Below are positions 34,825 through 45,598 of a stretch of DNA of 64,000 bases, one piece after another. Source of the stretch: an uncultured Oscillibacter sp. (GTDB lineage: Bacteria > Bacillota > Clostridia > Oscillospirales > Oscillospiraceae); assembly GCA_900544105.1 (NCBI GenBank), contig UQUC01000002.1, positions 5,515-69,514 of the forward strand, written 5' to 3'. Made by a program: the position numbers and the translations under genes. Each line of letters begins with the position of its first letter. Position 1 is the first letter of the stretch. Under the pieces are notes generated by a model that made no database searches, was not told the origin of the DNA, and saw only the letters and a program-made list of their open reading frames with translations.

Positions 34825-35684
34825 CCCGCTCCCCCCTTCCGCAGGGCAAGGAGCTGACGCTCCAGCGCCTCCACCGTATAAACAGCCGGGTCGATGTCCA
34901 CGCCCCGACGCTTCAATTCCATAGCGATCCGGGTGATCTGCGGCACATCCAGACCGGCGGAGAGCAGCTCCTCGCCGCGGGCGAACACCTCTGCGGGTGT
35001 TCCCTGCATCAGCACATGGGCGTTTTTCAGCACTAAAATGCGATCCACGTTCCGGGCGATCTCGTCCATGCTGTGGCTCACTAAAATAATGGTCTTTCCC
35101 TTGTTACGGTGGTAGTCCCGGATGTTGGCCATGAGGTTTTCCCGGCCCGCTGGGTCAAGGCCCGCCGTGGGCTCGTCCAGTACCAGCACCTCCGGCTCCA
35201 TGGCCAGTACGCCCGCCAGCGCCACCCGGCGCTTTTGTCCGCCGGACAGCTCAAAGGGGGATTTTTCCAGCTGATCGTCCCGGATGCCCACCAGCTTCGC
35301 GGCCTCCCGGACGGCGTGATCCAGCTCGTCTCCGGTTTTTCCCTGATTGGCTGGACCGAAGGCGATGTCCTTGTACACTGTTTCCTCAAACAGCTGATAT
35401 TCCGGGTACTGGAACACCAGACCCACCTTGAAGCGGACCTCCCGGATCTTTTTCGGCTCCGCCCAGATATTCTTCCCCCGCAGCAGGATCTCTCCTGCCG
35501 TTGGCTGGAGCAGACCGTTCAGATGCTGGATCAGGGTGGATTTGCCGGAGCCGGTATGACCGATGATCCCTAAGAATTCTCCCTCGTTCACATCAAAGCT
35601 CATGTGCTCCACGGCACTGCGCTGAAACGGCGTTCCGGCGCCATAGGTATGTGTCAGGTCCTTTACCTGTAAAATCGGTTCCAA
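34818..35684 (-). CDS. ecfA2: Energy-coupling factor ATPase EcfA2
   Basis: A 288-residue ABC ATPase. Walker A GHTGSGKST near 42-50, Q-loop VFQYPEYQLFEETV, signature LSGGQKRR, Walker B LVLDEPTAGLDP and switch histidine VSHSMD. The Q-loop sequence FQYPEYQLF is characteristic of EcfA2 rather than EcfA1. It starts at TTG with GGAGG about 11 bases upstream. It lies 15 bases downstream of ecfA1 and overlaps ecfT. Confidence 0.92.
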   Translation of the reverse strand: MEPILQVKDLTHTYGAGTPFQRSAVEHMSFDVNEGEFLGIIGHTGSGKSTLIQHLNGLLQPTAGEILLRGKNIWAEPKKIREVRFKVGLVFQYPEYQLFEETVYKDIAFGPANQGKTGDELDHAVREAAKLVGIRDDQLEKSPFELSGGQKRRVALAGVLAMEPEVLVLDEPTAGLDPAGRENLMANIRDYHRNKGKTIILVSHSMDEIARNVDRILVLKNAHVLMQGTPAEVFARGEELLSAGLDVPQITRIAMELKRRGVDIDPAVYTVEALERQLLALRKGGAGC

Positions 35685-35699
35685 TCCTTCTGTCCTCCG

Positions 35700-36548
35700 T
35701 CAATTCTTCGCCAGAGCCGCGGTAATGGCAGCCGCACATTCGTCCACCGTTAAAGCGTCCAGGGGTACGTCCAGCCCGTCCTTCCGCAGACGGTCCAGCA
35801 GGTCCACCGTGTCTGGCACTGTCAGCCCCATGGTCCGCAGCGGCTCTACCTGGGTAAAGACCTCCTTAGGGGTGCCATCCAGCGCGATGCGGCCGTCATC
35901 CATGACGATGACCCGGTCCGCCTCCTCTGCCTCGTTCATGTGGTGGGTGATGAGCACCACGGTGATGCCCTTCTCCCGGTTCAGCTTATGAACGGCGGAA
36001 AGCACCTCCTGCCGCCCGATGGGATCCAGCATGGCGGTGGCCTCGTCCAGTACGATGCACTCCGGCTCCATGGCGATAACGCCGGCAATGGCCACCCGCT
36101 GCTTCTGGCCGCCGGAGAGCAGATGGGGCGCATGGGTCATAAAGGCGGTCATATCCACAGCGGCCAGGGCATCGTCCACCCGGCGGCGAATCTCGTCTGA
36201 GACCACGCCTAAATTCTCCGGGGCAAAGGCCACATCCTCCTCCACCACGTTGGCGACGATCTGGTTGTCCGGGTTCTGGAACACCATACCCACCCGACGG
36301 CGGATCTCCAGCAGACACGCCTCGTCCTGCGTATCCATGCCCTCCACATACACCTTGCCGCCACAGGGCAGCAAAATGGCGTTCAGGCATTTGGCAAAGG
36401 TGGATTTGCCAGAGCCGTTATGCCCCAACACCACCACAAAGCTGCCCTTTTCAATGGCCGTGTCCACGCCCCGCAGGGCCAGGACTGGCTTCTCCCCTTC
36501 CTCCGCCGGGTAAGCGAATTCCAGAGCCTTGGTCTCGATCATATCCAT
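35700..36548 (-). CDS. ecfA1: Energy-coupling factor ATPase EcfA1
   Basis: A 282-residue ABC ATPase. Walker A GHNGSGKST near 42-50, Q-loop VFQNPDNQIVANVVEEDV typical of EcfA1, signature LSGGQKQR, Walker B IVLDEATAMLDP and switch ITHHMNEAE. It forms the heterodimer with EcfA2. The GAGG site lies ten bases before the first ATG; a second ATG two codons on is possible. It lies 28 bases after yitT, so probably co-transcribed. Confidence 0.92.
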   Translation of the reverse strand: MDMIETKALEFAYPAEEGEKPVLALRGVDTAIEKGSFVVVLGHNGSGKSTFAKCLNAILLPCGGKVYVEGMDTQDEACLLEIRRRVGMVFQNPDNQIVANVVEEDVAFAPENLGVVSDEIRRRVDDALAAVDMTAFMTHAPHLLSGGQKQRVAIAGVIAMEPECIVLDEATAMLDPIGRQEVLSAVHKLNREKGITVVLITHHMNEAEEADRVIVMDDGRIALDGTPKEVFTQVEPLRTMGLTVPDTVDLLDRLRKDGLDVPLDALTVDECAAAITAALAKN

Positions 36549-36576
36549 GTATCGGATACCTCATTTAACTTGATAT

Positions 36577-37443
36577 TCAATCCAACGGGGCCCGGTAAAA
36601 GCCGCCGTAGAAGTTTTCCGTGCGGAGCACGTTGATGATCGCATGGGGGTCCACCTGCAAGATCAGGTGCACGATGTCGCTCTCCTCGTAGCTGGAGATC
36701 ACGGTGTGCAGGACGCTCATATCCTTGTGGCTGTATCCGCCCACCGCCTTCACGCAGGACATTCCATGCCGGCACCCGCTCACATAGGCCGCCATGATCT
36801 CCTCTGCCTTTTGGGTGGTGATCTGAAGCGTCAGCCGCTCGTAGCGGTGGTGGAAGGTCTCTACCGTCTTTGTGGAGATAAACTGAAACAGGATGGAGTA
36901 GCCTGCGTACAGCCAGCCGAACAGATAGCCAAAGATGCACAAAATACAGGCATTGAACACAAAAACATAGGACCAGATGGATTTTCCGGTCTTATTGGAG
37001 ACATACAGCGCGATAAAATCCGTGCCACCAGTGGAGGCATTTCCCTTCAGGGCCAGAACGATGCTGATCCCCATGAGGAAGCCACCGAACACCGCGCTGA
37101 GCAGAATATCGTCGAAGATCGGCGGCAGAGAGAAGTATTTCAGGAATAAGCTGGTCATGCCTACTTGCAGAAGGGAAAAAAGCGTGAATCTCGGGCTGAT
37201 GCTGCGGTAGCAGAGGACCGCCACCGGCAAATTCAGAGCCACCAGCGCGAGGGAGGTAGAGATGGACCCGCCGTAAAGTGATGCCGCCCGGTCGATCAAA
37301 ATAGCAACGCCTGTAAAGCCGCCGGAAAGCAGTCCGGCAGAATGGACAAAGCTTTCGATCACAAACGTCTGCAGCAGCGAAGAACACAAGACCGCAAAAA
37401 ATGTGATCACATACCGCAGATGCTTATTCTTCGTTTTTAGCAT
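36577..37443 (-). CDS. YitT family membrane protein (DUF161 plus DUF2179)
   Basis: A 288-residue protein with five to six transmembrane helices in the first 200 residues (GGFTGVAILIDR and GNASTGGTDFIALYVS are family-typical) and a C-terminal DUF2179 domain with ITTQKAEEIM and VISSYEESDIVHLILQVDP, which folds like a PII/ACT-type regulatory domain. YitT proteins are uncharacterised inner-membrane proteins, abundant in Firmicutes. AAGGAG precedes the ATG. It links the methyltransferase gene and the ECF genes in one direction with short gaps. Confidence 0.88.
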   Translation of the reverse strand: MLKTKNKHLRYVITFFAVLCSSLLQTFVIESFVHSAGLLSGGFTGVAILIDRAASLYGGSISTSLALVALNLPVAVLCYRSISPRFTLFSLLQVGMTSLFLKYFSLPPIFDDILLSAVFGGFLMGISIVLALKGNASTGGTDFIALYVSNKTGKSIWSYVFVFNACILCIFGYLFGWLYAGYSILFQFISTKTVETFHHRYERLTLQITTQKAEEIMAAYVSGCRHGMSCVKAVGGYSHKDMSVLHTVISSYEESDIVHLILQVDPHAIINVLRTENFYGGFYRAPLD

Positions 37444-37467
37444 AGCCGCTCCTTGTTCAACTGTTTA

Positions 37468-38331
37468 TTACTCAGAAAACCATCGTCCAGTGGCGCCACA
37501 GGGCAGCGCCATGCCGGTAGCCGTTACCGGCAGACCCAGCTCGTCCCAGCTGACGGTGCCGCCGTACTTCTCCGCCACCAGCAAATGTAGCAGATACCCA
37601 AGCACACTGGGAGCCAGGCCCGTGGTGTAGGAGTTGATGAGCACGAACAACGGCTTGTCCGACAGAACCCCGGCGCAGAGCTTCACAAAGGGATACAGGC
37701 TCTCTTCCAGCTTCCATACCTCGCCGCCGGGTCCCCGGCCGTAGCTGGGCGGGTCCATGATGATCGCGTCATAGGTCTTGCCACGGCGGATCTCCCGCTC
37801 TACGAACTTGGCGCAATCATCCACGATCCAACGGATGGGCGCATCGGAAAGGCCGGAGAGCCGGGCGTTGTCCTTGGCCCAGGCCACCATGCCCTTGGCC
37901 GCGTCCACGTGGCAGACGGCAGCGCCGGCCTTGGCGCAGGCCACCGTAGCGCCGCCGGTATAGGCGAACAGGTTCAGCACCCGGATGGGACGGTCAGCCT
38001 TGCGGATCTTGTCCATGACAAAATCCCAGTTCACCGCCTGCTCCGGGAACAGGCCCGTATGCTTGAAGTTCATGGGCTTGACCTGGAAGGTCAGATCCTT
38101 ATAATGCACCTGCCAGCTTTCCGGCAGAGCCTTTTTCTCCCAGTGTCCGCCGCCGGTCTGACTGCGGAGATACCGTGCGTTGGCCCGTTTCCACTCCGGC
38201 AGACGCCGGGGCGTTTCCCAGATGGCCTGGGGGTCCGGACGCACCAGATACTGCTTGTCCCAGCGTTCCAGCTTTTCACCGCCGCCGCAGTCCAGCAGCT
38301 CATAATCCTGCCATTGATCCGCGATCCACAT
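37468..38331 (-). CDS. Class I SAM-dependent methyltransferase (RlmI/RlmK-like)
   Basis: A 287-residue Rossmann-fold methyltransferase. The SAM loop is VLNLFAYTGGATVAC near 118-132, an acidic residue follows in HVDAAKGMV, and the catalytic-type motif MDPPSYGRGPGGEVW near 192-206 resembles 23S rRNA (cytosine-C5) and (guanine-N2) methyltransferases. The PUA domain of RlmI is absent. The rRNA target is likely but the position is unknown. The start at 38331 sits behind GGAGGAGG; an ATG 14 codons upstream precedes that site. First gene of the long minus-strand block. Confidence 0.82.
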   Translation of the reverse strand: MWIADQWQDYELLDCGGGEKLERWDKQYLVRPDPQAIWETPRRLPEWKRANARYLRSQTGGGHWEKKALPESWQVHYKDLTFQVKPMNFKHTGLFPEQAVNWDFVMDKIRKADRPIRVLNLFAYTGGATVACAKAGAAVCHVDAAKGMVAWAKDNARLSGLSDAPIRWIVDDCAKFVEREIRRGKTYDAIIMDPPSYGRGPGGEVWKLEESLYPFVKLCAGVLSDKPLFVLINSYTTGLAPSVLGYLLHLLVAEKYGGTVSWDELGLPVTATGMALPCGATGRWFSE

Positions 38332-38396
38332 AGATGGTTCCTCCTCCATGTCCCGCAAAGCACCGAGGGACATACTTTCTCATAATAAATTATTTT

Positions 38397-38425
38397 ATTA
38401 TACCTTTTTTATCTTGCCCGGTCAA
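38397..38425 (-). promoter_or_regulatory. Promoter of the methyltransferase-yitT-ecf block
   Basis: On the minus strand TTGACC (38425-38420), a 17-base spacer and TATAAT (38402-38397). Confidence 0.8.
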
Positions 38426-38468
38426 CCAAATTCCATCAATTTTGTCCGTCCGGTCCCCTGCAAGCAGC

Positions 38469-38500
38469 AAAAAAGAGAGCCGCCGAAGCGACTCTCTTCA
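38469..38500 (-). terminator. Terminator after the dehydratase-like gene
   Basis: Stem AAGAGAG-CGC around a TTCG-type loop with one mismatch; on the minus strand it ends in CTCTCTTTTTTG. Confidence 0.8.
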
Positions 38501-38503
38501 AAA

Positions 38504-39844
<1,341 letters not shown>

Positions 39845-39845
39845 A

Positions 39846-42755
39846 TCAGGTCTCCTCCTGTTCCTCCAGCGCCGCAAACAGGCTCCGCAAGCGAATACGC
39901 ACCGCGCCCAGATTGGTGATCTCGTCGATTTTCAGCTGGGTATACAGCTTGCCGCCCTCCCGCAGAATTTCACGGGTCTCGTCTGTGGTGATGGCGTCCA
40001 CACCGCAGCCGAAGCTCACCAGCTGCACCAGATCCATATCCGGCTGGGAGCAGCAGTACTTCGCCGCCGCGTAGAGCCGGGCGTGATAGGTCCACTGGTT
40101 CAACACCGTGGTCTTGAACGGCTCTGCCAGCTGAGAAACGGAATCCTCCGTGATGACTGCCGCGCCGAATTGGGTGATGAGGGTGTCGATGCCGTGGTTC
40201 ACCTCAGGGTCCACGTGGTAGGGCCGGCCTGCCAGAACGATGATCCTGCGGCCCTCCTTCCGGGCGGTGGCCATGATCTCCGTCCCCTTCTCCCGGATCT
40301 GCTTCATGTGACGCTCATATTCTCCGTAGGCCGCCTCCACCGCCGCCTTGATCTCTCCGTGGGGAATGGGGCCAAACTCCCGCTCCATCACGGCGGTCAT
40401 CTTCTTTGTGAAATCGTGGGGTCGGTGGATGCCCACATAGTCGTAAATGAATTTCGTGTTCTTCAGACAGTCGCAGTTGCCCGCCAGAACCTCCGGGTAG
40501 TAGGCCACCACCGGGCAGTTGTAGTGGTTCTGGCCCAGACCCTCGTCGATGTTGTAGGTCATGCAGGGGTAAAAAATGGCATCCACCCCCAGCTTGGCCA
40601 GAAATTCAATGTGGCCGTGGGCCAGCTTCGCCGGGAAGCAGGCGGTATCGCTGGGGATGCTCCCCTGCCCCTCAAGATACAGCTTTCGACTGGACATAGG
40701 GCTGTGGACCACCTGGAAGCCAAGTTTTGTGAAAAACGTGTGCCAGAAGGGATACAGTTCCCAGAAGTTCAGACACAGGGGCAACCCGATCCGCCCCCGC
40801 CGGTTCTCCCCCGGCTTGTAGCCCAAAATCAGCTGCCGCTTATATTCATACAGATTCCAGCGATCATCGTCCTTTTTGCCGGTGATGGGCCGCTCACAGC
40901 GGTTGCCACTGATGAGCCGCCCGCCATCGGAGAAGGTGTTGACGGTAAGCTGACAGTTGTTTCCGCACTGGCCGCAGCTTCGGCTCTCTGTTTCCCGATG
41001 GAAAGCCCGCAACTCCTGCTCCGTCAGGAGTGTACTGTGGTTTCCCTTCACAGCCTTTTTCATGCCGTACAGGGCCGCGCCATAGGCTCCCATGAGGCCC
41101 GCGATGTTGGGGCGGATCACCTCAAGGCCCATTTCTTTCTCGAAGGCCCGGAGAACGGCCTCGTTATAAAACGTGCCCCCCTGCACCACCACATGACGGC
41201 CCAGCTCCTCCGGCGAGGAGGCCCGGATCACCTTGTAGATGGCGTTTTTCACCACAGAAATAGACAGTCCCGCGGAGATGTTTTCCACGGAGGCGCCGTC
41301 CTTCTGGGCCTGCTTCACGCTGGAGTTCATAAACACCGTGCACCGGCTGCCCAGATCCACGGGCCGGTCCGCAAACAGGCCCAGTTTCGTAAAGTCCTTC
41401 ACATCGTAGCCCAACGCCTGAGCGAAGGTCTGCAAAAAGCTGCCGCAGCCGGAAGAACAGGCTTCGTTGAGGAAAATGTCGCTGATGGCGCCGTTTTCGA
41501 TCTTGAAGCACTTCATGTCCTGACCGCCGATGTCGATGATGAAGTCCACATCCGGCATAAAATGCTTGGCGGCGGTAAAGTGGGCTACGGTCTCCACCAC
41601 GCCGAAGTCCGCATGGAAGGCAGCCTTGGCCAAATCCTCGCCGTAGCCGGTGGTGGTGACGGACGCCACATTCAGCTTGGGATGGCTCTCATACAACCCC
41701 AGCAGCACGGTTTTCAGCAGGGCGATGGGGTCCCCCTGATTGGGCCGGTAGTCGGTGAACAGCAGCTCCGCGTTCTCGTCGATGACCGCCACCTTCACCG
41801 TGGTGGAGCCTGAATCGATGCCGATGTGGACGGGCTTGGCGTAGTCCGTCGGGAAGTCCGCCTGAGGCACTGTTGCCTTGGCGTGGCGGGCTTTGAACGC
41901 GTCATATTCCGCCTGATTTTCAAAGAGGGGCGGCTGGGAGCGGTAGGTCTCCGACATGCCGCGCTGTTCCAGCAGCTCCGCTGTTTTCAGTAGGTCCCAG
42001 GTCTCCTCAGCGTAAAATGCCGCACCCAGGGCCACGAACAGCAAGCTGTTCTCTGGGCAGGTGCCGGTGACGCCCAGTGTCTCGTCAAAGCTCTGCCGCA
42101 GACACTTGGAAAAGGTCAGCGGCCCGCCCAGGTACAGAATGTGGCCCTTGATGGGCCGTCCCTGCGCCAGACCCGCGATGGTCTGGTTCACCACCGCCTG
42201 ATAAATGCTCTTGGCGATGTCGGCGGATTTGGCTCCCTGATTGATGAGAGGCTGGATGTCGCTCTTGGCAAACACGCCGCAGCGGGAGGCGATGGTATAG
42301 GTCTTTTCCGCTGTCTGGGCGGCTTTGTCCATCTCCTCCGCGCCCATTTTCAGCAGCGTGGCCATCTGGTCGATGAAGGCACCGGTGCCGCCTGCGCAGG
42401 AGCCGTTCATCCGAACCTCCATACCGTTGGTCAGAAAGAGGATCTTGGCATCCTCGCCGCCCAATTCGATGATAACGTCCGTCCCCGGTGCCAGACGGTT
42501 GGCCGCCACCCGGGTAGCGAACACCTCCTGCACAAAAGGAGCCTTTACACTCTCCGCCATGCCCATGCCGGCAGAGCCGGAGATGGCAAACACCGCCTCC
42601 CGGCCGCAACGCTCCGCCACCCGCCGTAGAAGCTCTGCGGATTTCTCTACAATATGGCTGTAATGCCGCTCGTATGTATGGTATATCAAGTTGTTCCGGT
42701 CATCCAACACCACGCATTTAATGGTGGTGGAGCCTACGTCAAGTCCGACCCGCAA
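39846..42755 (-). CDS. Tandem-ASKHA acyl-CoA dehydratase activase with DUF2229 domain
   Basis: A 969-residue protein with two HgdC/BadF-type ASKHA ATPase domains (about 1-250 and 310-560). Each has the paired cysteines that bridge a [4Fe-4S] cluster between subunits: NGSCAGGTGAF with ASRCGVFAKSD, and NEACSSGCGSF with GSRCTVFMNSS. A cysteine-rich patch (CGQCGNNC then NRCERP) near 590-625 precedes a DUF2229 domain. Such proteins use ATP to fire very low-potential electrons into a dehydratase or reductase. The start codon is TTG with GGAGG eight bases upstream. In many Clostridia this and the next gene are one polypeptide of about 1,400 residues; here they are separate. Confidence 0.82.
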   Translation of the reverse strand: MRVGLDVGSTTIKCVVLDDRNNLIYHTYERHYSHIVEKSAELLRRVAERCGREAVFAISGSAGMGMAESVKAPFVQEVFATRVAANRLAPGTDVIIELGGEDAKILFLTNGMEVRMNGSCAGGTGAFIDQMATLLKMGAEEMDKAAQTAEKTYTIASRCGVFAKSDIQPLINQGAKSADIAKSIYQAVVNQTIAGLAQGRPIKGHILYLGGPLTFSKCLRQSFDETLGVTGTCPENSLLFVALGAAFYAEETWDLLKTAELLEQRGMSETYRSQPPLFENQAEYDAFKARHAKATVPQADFPTDYAKPVHIGIDSGSTTVKVAVIDENAELLFTDYRPNQGDPIALLKTVLLGLYESHPKLNVASVTTTGYGEDLAKAAFHADFGVVETVAHFTAAKHFMPDVDFIIDIGGQDMKCFKIENGAISDIFLNEACSSGCGSFLQTFAQALGYDVKDFTKLGLFADRPVDLGSRCTVFMNSSVKQAQKDGASVENISAGLSISVVKNAIYKVIRASSPEELGRHVVVQGGTFYNEAVLRAFEKEMGLEVIRPNIAGLMGAYGAALYGMKKAVKGNHSTLLTEQELRAFHRETESRSCGQCGNNCQLTVNTFSDGGRLISGNRCERPITGKKDDDRWNLYEYKRQLILGYKPGENRRGRIGLPLCLNFWELYPFWHTFFTKLGFQVVHSPMSSRKLYLEGQGSIPSDTACFPAKLAHGHIEFLAKLGVDAIFYPCMTYNIDEGLGQNHYNCPVVAYYPEVLAGNCDCLKNTKFIYDYVGIHRPHDFTKKMTAVMEREFGPIPHGEIKAAVEAAYGEYERHMKQIREKGTEIMATARKEGRRIIVLAGRPYHVDPEVNHGIDTLITQFGAAVITEDSVSQLAEPFKTTVLNQWTYHARLYAAAKYCCSQPDMDLVQLVSFGCGVDAITTDETREILREGGKLYTQLKIDEITNLGAVRIRLRSLFAALEEQEET

Positions 42756-42807
42756 GGGGAGTTCCTCCTTTAGGGGCCATTCAGCCCCACATTAACTTAT
42801 TACCAAT

Positions 42808-42836
42808 ATTTTACGTTTCTCCGCCGTAATTCTCAA
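42808..42836 (-). promoter_or_regulatory. Promoter of the activase-dehydratase pair
   Basis: On the minus strand TTGAGA (42836-42831), a 17-base spacer and TAAAAT (42813-42808), about 50 bases ahead of the TTG start. Confidence 0.55.
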
Positions 42837-42915
42837 TGTGAAAAACATGGAATTTTTGTGAATATTCCGTTAAGAAATCGGTTACTCTCTCGGACTTTCT
42901 TCATTTGACAGCCTA

Positions 42916-42924
42916 TGTTATACT
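42916..42924 (+). promoter_or_regulatory. Possible extended -10 promoter for queH
   Basis: TGT-TATACT forms an extended -10 element 38 bases ahead of queH. A consensus TTGACA at 42905 is too close to serve as its -35 box. Confidence 0.35.
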
Positions 42925-42961
42925 ATAAAAAACATGCTTTTTCAGAAGGGAAGTTTCCGTT

Positions 42962-43531
42962 ATGACGTCTGTTTTGATGCACACCTGCTGCGCCCCCTGC
43001 TCCCTCAGCTGTATCGATCCGCTCCGGGCCGAAGGGATCGAACCGGTAGCCTTTTGGTACAACCCGAACATTCATCCGTGGAAGGAATATGAAGCCCGGC
43101 GAGACTGTCTGCTGGCCTACGCTCCCACCATTGAAATGCAGGTCATTGTAGATGAGGACTACGGTCTTAGAACGTTTGTAGAGCACGTTGCAAGCGATAT
43201 TGACCACCGCTGCACCTACTGTTATCAGCACCGGCTGGAGGAAACGGCCCGGTACGCGGCGGAGCACGGCTATGCGGCCTTTACCTCCACCCTGCTGGCC
43301 AGTCTCTATCAGGATCACGACGGCATCAAGGCCGCGGCGGAGAAATACGCCCGGCAGTACGGCGTGGAATTTCTCTACCGGGATTTCCGGCCCAATTTCC
43401 GGGCAGGAAATCAGCGGGCCAGAGAGCTTGGCTTTTATACGCAGAAGTACTGCGGGTGTGTCTTTTCCGAACAGGACCGCTACCAGAAGCAGATCGACCG
43501 GGACAAGAAAAAATTCGCGGAGCAGGCATAA
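42962..43531 (+). CDS. queH: Epoxyqueuosine reductase QueH
   Basis: A 189-residue QueH that reduces epoxyqueuosine to queuosine in tRNA, the iron-sulfur alternative to QueG. Conserved cysteines and the metal-binding pattern are visible: HTCCAPCSLSC at 7-17, CTYCYQHRL near 81-89 and the C-terminal QKYCGCVFSEQDRY. The FWYNPNIHPWKEYE block is family-typical. GAAGGGAAG lies upstream of the ATG. No other queuosine gene is in the window. Confidence 0.93.
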   Translation: MTSVLMHTCCAPCSLSCIDPLRAEGIEPVAFWYNPNIHPWKEYEARRDCLLAYAPTIEMQVIVDEDYGLRTFVEHVASDIDHRCTYCYQHRLEETARYAAEHGYAAFTSTLLASLYQDHDGIKAAAEKYARQYGVEFLYRDFRPNFRAGNQRARELGFYTQKYCGCVFSEQDRYQKQIDRDKKKFAEQA

Positions 43532-43566
43532 GCCCGCCCCGTTTTGTAGCAGAAAAGAGCTTTTAG

Positions 43567-43743
43567 ATGAAAAATCAGTTGCAGGGGATCGCGCTGATCC
43601 TGTTTGCCGGTATGCTGATGCTGTATGCCCCGCTCTCTCCCTGGCTCCCCATCCTCGGCAGTCTCCTCTCCGATCTTATCAGCCTTGTGGGACTGGCTTT
43701 CGCCATTGCGGGACTGGTATGGTGTTTCAAAAAGGAAGACTGA
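43567..43743 (+). CDS. Small two-helix membrane protein downstream of queH
   Basis: A 58-residue frame starting ATG-AAA-AAT, with two hydrophobic segments (about 5-22 and 30-53) split by a short Pro-rich turn (APLSPWLP), and a basic-acidic tail FKKED. The weak site AAAGAG lies upstream. It starts 36 bases after the queH stop and ends before the terminator at 43801. No family recognised. Its coding nature rests on position, topology and the intact frame. Confidence 0.5.
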   Translation: MKNQLQGIALILFAGMLMLYAPLSPWLPILGSLLSDLISLVGLAFAIAGLVWCFKKED

Positions 43744-43800
43744 CCGGTTTCAATTCCCATTTCCAGAGCGTTTTTGTTCCGCAAACCGCTGATTTTTGTC

Positions 43801-43836
43801 AAAAACCCCCGCCGTATGACTACGGCGGGGGTTTTG
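43801..43836. terminator. Bidirectional terminator between queH operon and UPF0210 gene
   Basis: An 11-bp GC-rich stem CCCCCGCCGTA / TACGGCGGGGG flanked by A5 and T4, with a TGAC loop. Confidence 0.92.
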
Positions 43837-43853
43837 CTGTTCAACTATTCAAA

Positions 43854-45212
43854 TCAGTTCCGCAGGCTGTGGAGCGGGGCCGGGATGCGGCCGCCCCGCT
43901 GGATGAAGTCGGCACTGGATTCCTTGTGCACCGGCATCACCGGTGCGCTACCCAGCAGACCGCCCATTTCCACCGTGTCTCCCACGTTCTTGCCGGGGGT
44001 GGGCAGAATACGGACGGCAGTGGTCTTGTTGTTCACCATACCGATGGCCGCCTCGTCCGCGATGATGGCGGAGATGGTCTCCGCCGGGGTGTCTCCGGGC
44101 ACGGCGATCATATCCAGACCCACGGAGCAAACACAGGTCATGGCCTCTAACTTATCCACGCACAGCGTCCCCGCCTTAGCAGCGGCGATCATACCCTCGT
44201 CCTCGCTGACGGGGATAAAGGCACCGGACAGTCCGCCCACGGAGGAGGACGCCATGACGCCGCCCTTCTTCACAGCGTCATTCAGCAGGGCCAGTGCAGC
44301 GGTAGTGCCGTGGGTGCCGCAGACCTCAAGGCCCATTTCCTCCAAAATACGGGCCACGGAGTCGCCAATAGCCGGGGTAGGAGCCAGGCTCAGGTCCACG
44401 ATACCGAAGGGGGTATCCAGACGGCTGCTGGCCTCCTTAGCCACCAACTGACCCATACGGGTCACCTGGAACGCCGTCTTTTTCACGGTTTCCGCCACCA
44501 CGTCAAGGGGCTGGCCCTTCACGGACTGCAAGGCATGGTACACCACGCCCGGACCAGAAACGCCCACGTTGATGACCCGCTCCGCCTCGCCTACGCCGTG
44601 GAAGGCGCCGGCCATGAAGGGGTTGTCCTCCACGGCGTTGCAGAACACCACCAGCTTGGCGCAGCCAAGACCGTCCCGGTCCGCCGTCCGGGCGGCGGTA
44701 TCCTTGATGATGCGGCCCATGAGCTTCACGGCATCCATATTGATACCAGCCCGGGTGGAGCCAACGTTGATGCTGGAGCACACCAGCTCCGTCCGGTCCA
44801 GCGCCTCCGGAATGGAGCGGATCAGCTTTTCATCGGCAAGGGTCATCCCCTTCTGCACCAGTGCTGAATAGCCGCCAATAAAGTTGACGCCACAGGTCTT
44901 TGCCGCCCGGTCCAGCGCCAGTGCGAAGGGCACATAGTCCTCCGTCTCGCTGGCTCCGGCCACCAGAGCCATGGGGGTCACGGAGATCCGCTTATTCACA
45001 ATGGGGATCCCGAATTCATGCTGGATGTCCTCGCCGGTCTTGACCAGCTTTTCCGCGTACCGGGTGATTTTCTCGTAGATCTTATCGCAGGCCTTCTTCA
45101 CATCGGGATCGCAGCAGCTCAGGAGGGAAATGCCCATGGTGATGGTACGGATGTCCAAGTGCTGCTGGTCGATCATAGCGATGGTAGAGAGGATCTCTTT
45201 TTGATTCAGCAT
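43854..45212 (-). CDS. UPF0210/PFL-like (DUF711) protein
   Basis: A 452-residue protein of the UPF0210 family, structurally related to pyruvate formate-lyase-like barrels but lacking a known reaction. Recognisable segments are [14 protein letters not shown] at the start, [31 protein letters not shown] and [16 protein letters not shown] followed by [13 protein letters not shown]. It is almost always paired with a small ACT-domain protein (UPF0237), as here 12 bases upstream, suggesting amino-acid-linked regulation. AGGAGAG precedes the ATG. Confidence 0.88.
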   Translation of the reverse strand: MLNQKEILSTIAMIDQQHLDIRTITMGISLLSCCDPDVKKACDKIYEKITRYAEKLVKTGEDIQHEFGIPIVNKRISVTPMALVAGASETEDYVPFALALDRAAKTCGVNFIGGYSALVQKGMTLADEKLIRSIPEALDRTELVCSSINVGSTRAGINMDAVKLMGRIIKDTAARTADRDGLGCAKLVVFCNAVEDNPFMAGAFHGVGEAERVINVGVSGPGVVYHALQSVKGQPLDVVAETVKKTAFQVTRMGQLVAKEASSRLDTPFGIVDLSLAPTPAIGDSVARILEEMGLEVCGTHGTTAALALLNDAVKKGGVMASSSVGGLSGAFIPVSEDEGMIAAAKAGTLCVDKLEAMTCVCSVGLDMIAVPGDTPAETISAIIADEAAIGMVNNKTTAVRILPTPGKNVGDTVEMGGLLGSAPVMPVHKESSADFIQRGGRIPAPLHSLRN

Positions 45213-45224
45213 CGTTCTCTCTCC

Positions 45225-45494
45225 TTATATTCTGTGCATGGCATCGAAAATTTCTTCCCGCTGGATGCGGATGGACAGCTCCATCCCCTCCCCCAGCTCC
45301 CGGAGCTTGGCAGCCAGTTCCTCAAAGCCAACGTTGGCATTGGCGGCATCCACTGCCATGACCATGGTGAACTTACCGTCCAAAATGGTCTGGGAAATAT
45401 CCAGCACGTTGACGTTCATCTCCGCCAGCTTGATGCACACGGCGGCGATAATACCTACCTTATCCTTTCCGATCACTGTTACAATTGCGTTCAT
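45225..45494 (-). CDS. ACT domain protein, UPF0237 family
   Basis: An 89-residue single ACT domain (NAIVTVIGKDKVGIIAAVC opens the ligand-binding fold; LDISQTILDGKFTMVMAVD follows). ACT dimers usually bind amino acids at their interface. The start at 45494 has GGAG seven bases upstream; an ATG four codons earlier overlaps that site. It is co-transcribed with the UPF0210 gene and is the likely sensor half of that pair. Confidence 0.9.
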   Translation of the reverse strand: MNAIVTVIGKDKVGIIAAVCIKLAEMNVNVLDISQTILDGKFTMVMAVDAANANVGFEELAAKLRELGEGMELSIRIQREEIFDAMHRI

Positions 45495-45551
45495 ACCTAT
45501 CTCCATTCCGCCGCTTGATACGGCTTATTTAATGATTCCCAAACAGTCAAA

Positions 45552-45588
45552 GGGACACGGGGAACCCATACCGGCTTCCCCGTGTTCC
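45552..45588 (-). terminator. Probable terminator between lysC and the ACT/UPF0210 pair
   Basis: A 13-bp stem with one G-U pair (45552-45564 with 45576-45588). Only a broken T-rich tail follows on the minus strand, so termination may be partial. Confidence 0.45.
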
Positions 45589-45598
45589 GCTATATCAC

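Noticed and set aside
42905..42910. Consensus TTGACA upstream of queH as a -35 box
   Set aside because: The nearest good -10 boxes lie 8 and 13 bases away, outside the usual 16-18 base spacing; an extended -10 element was proposed instead.
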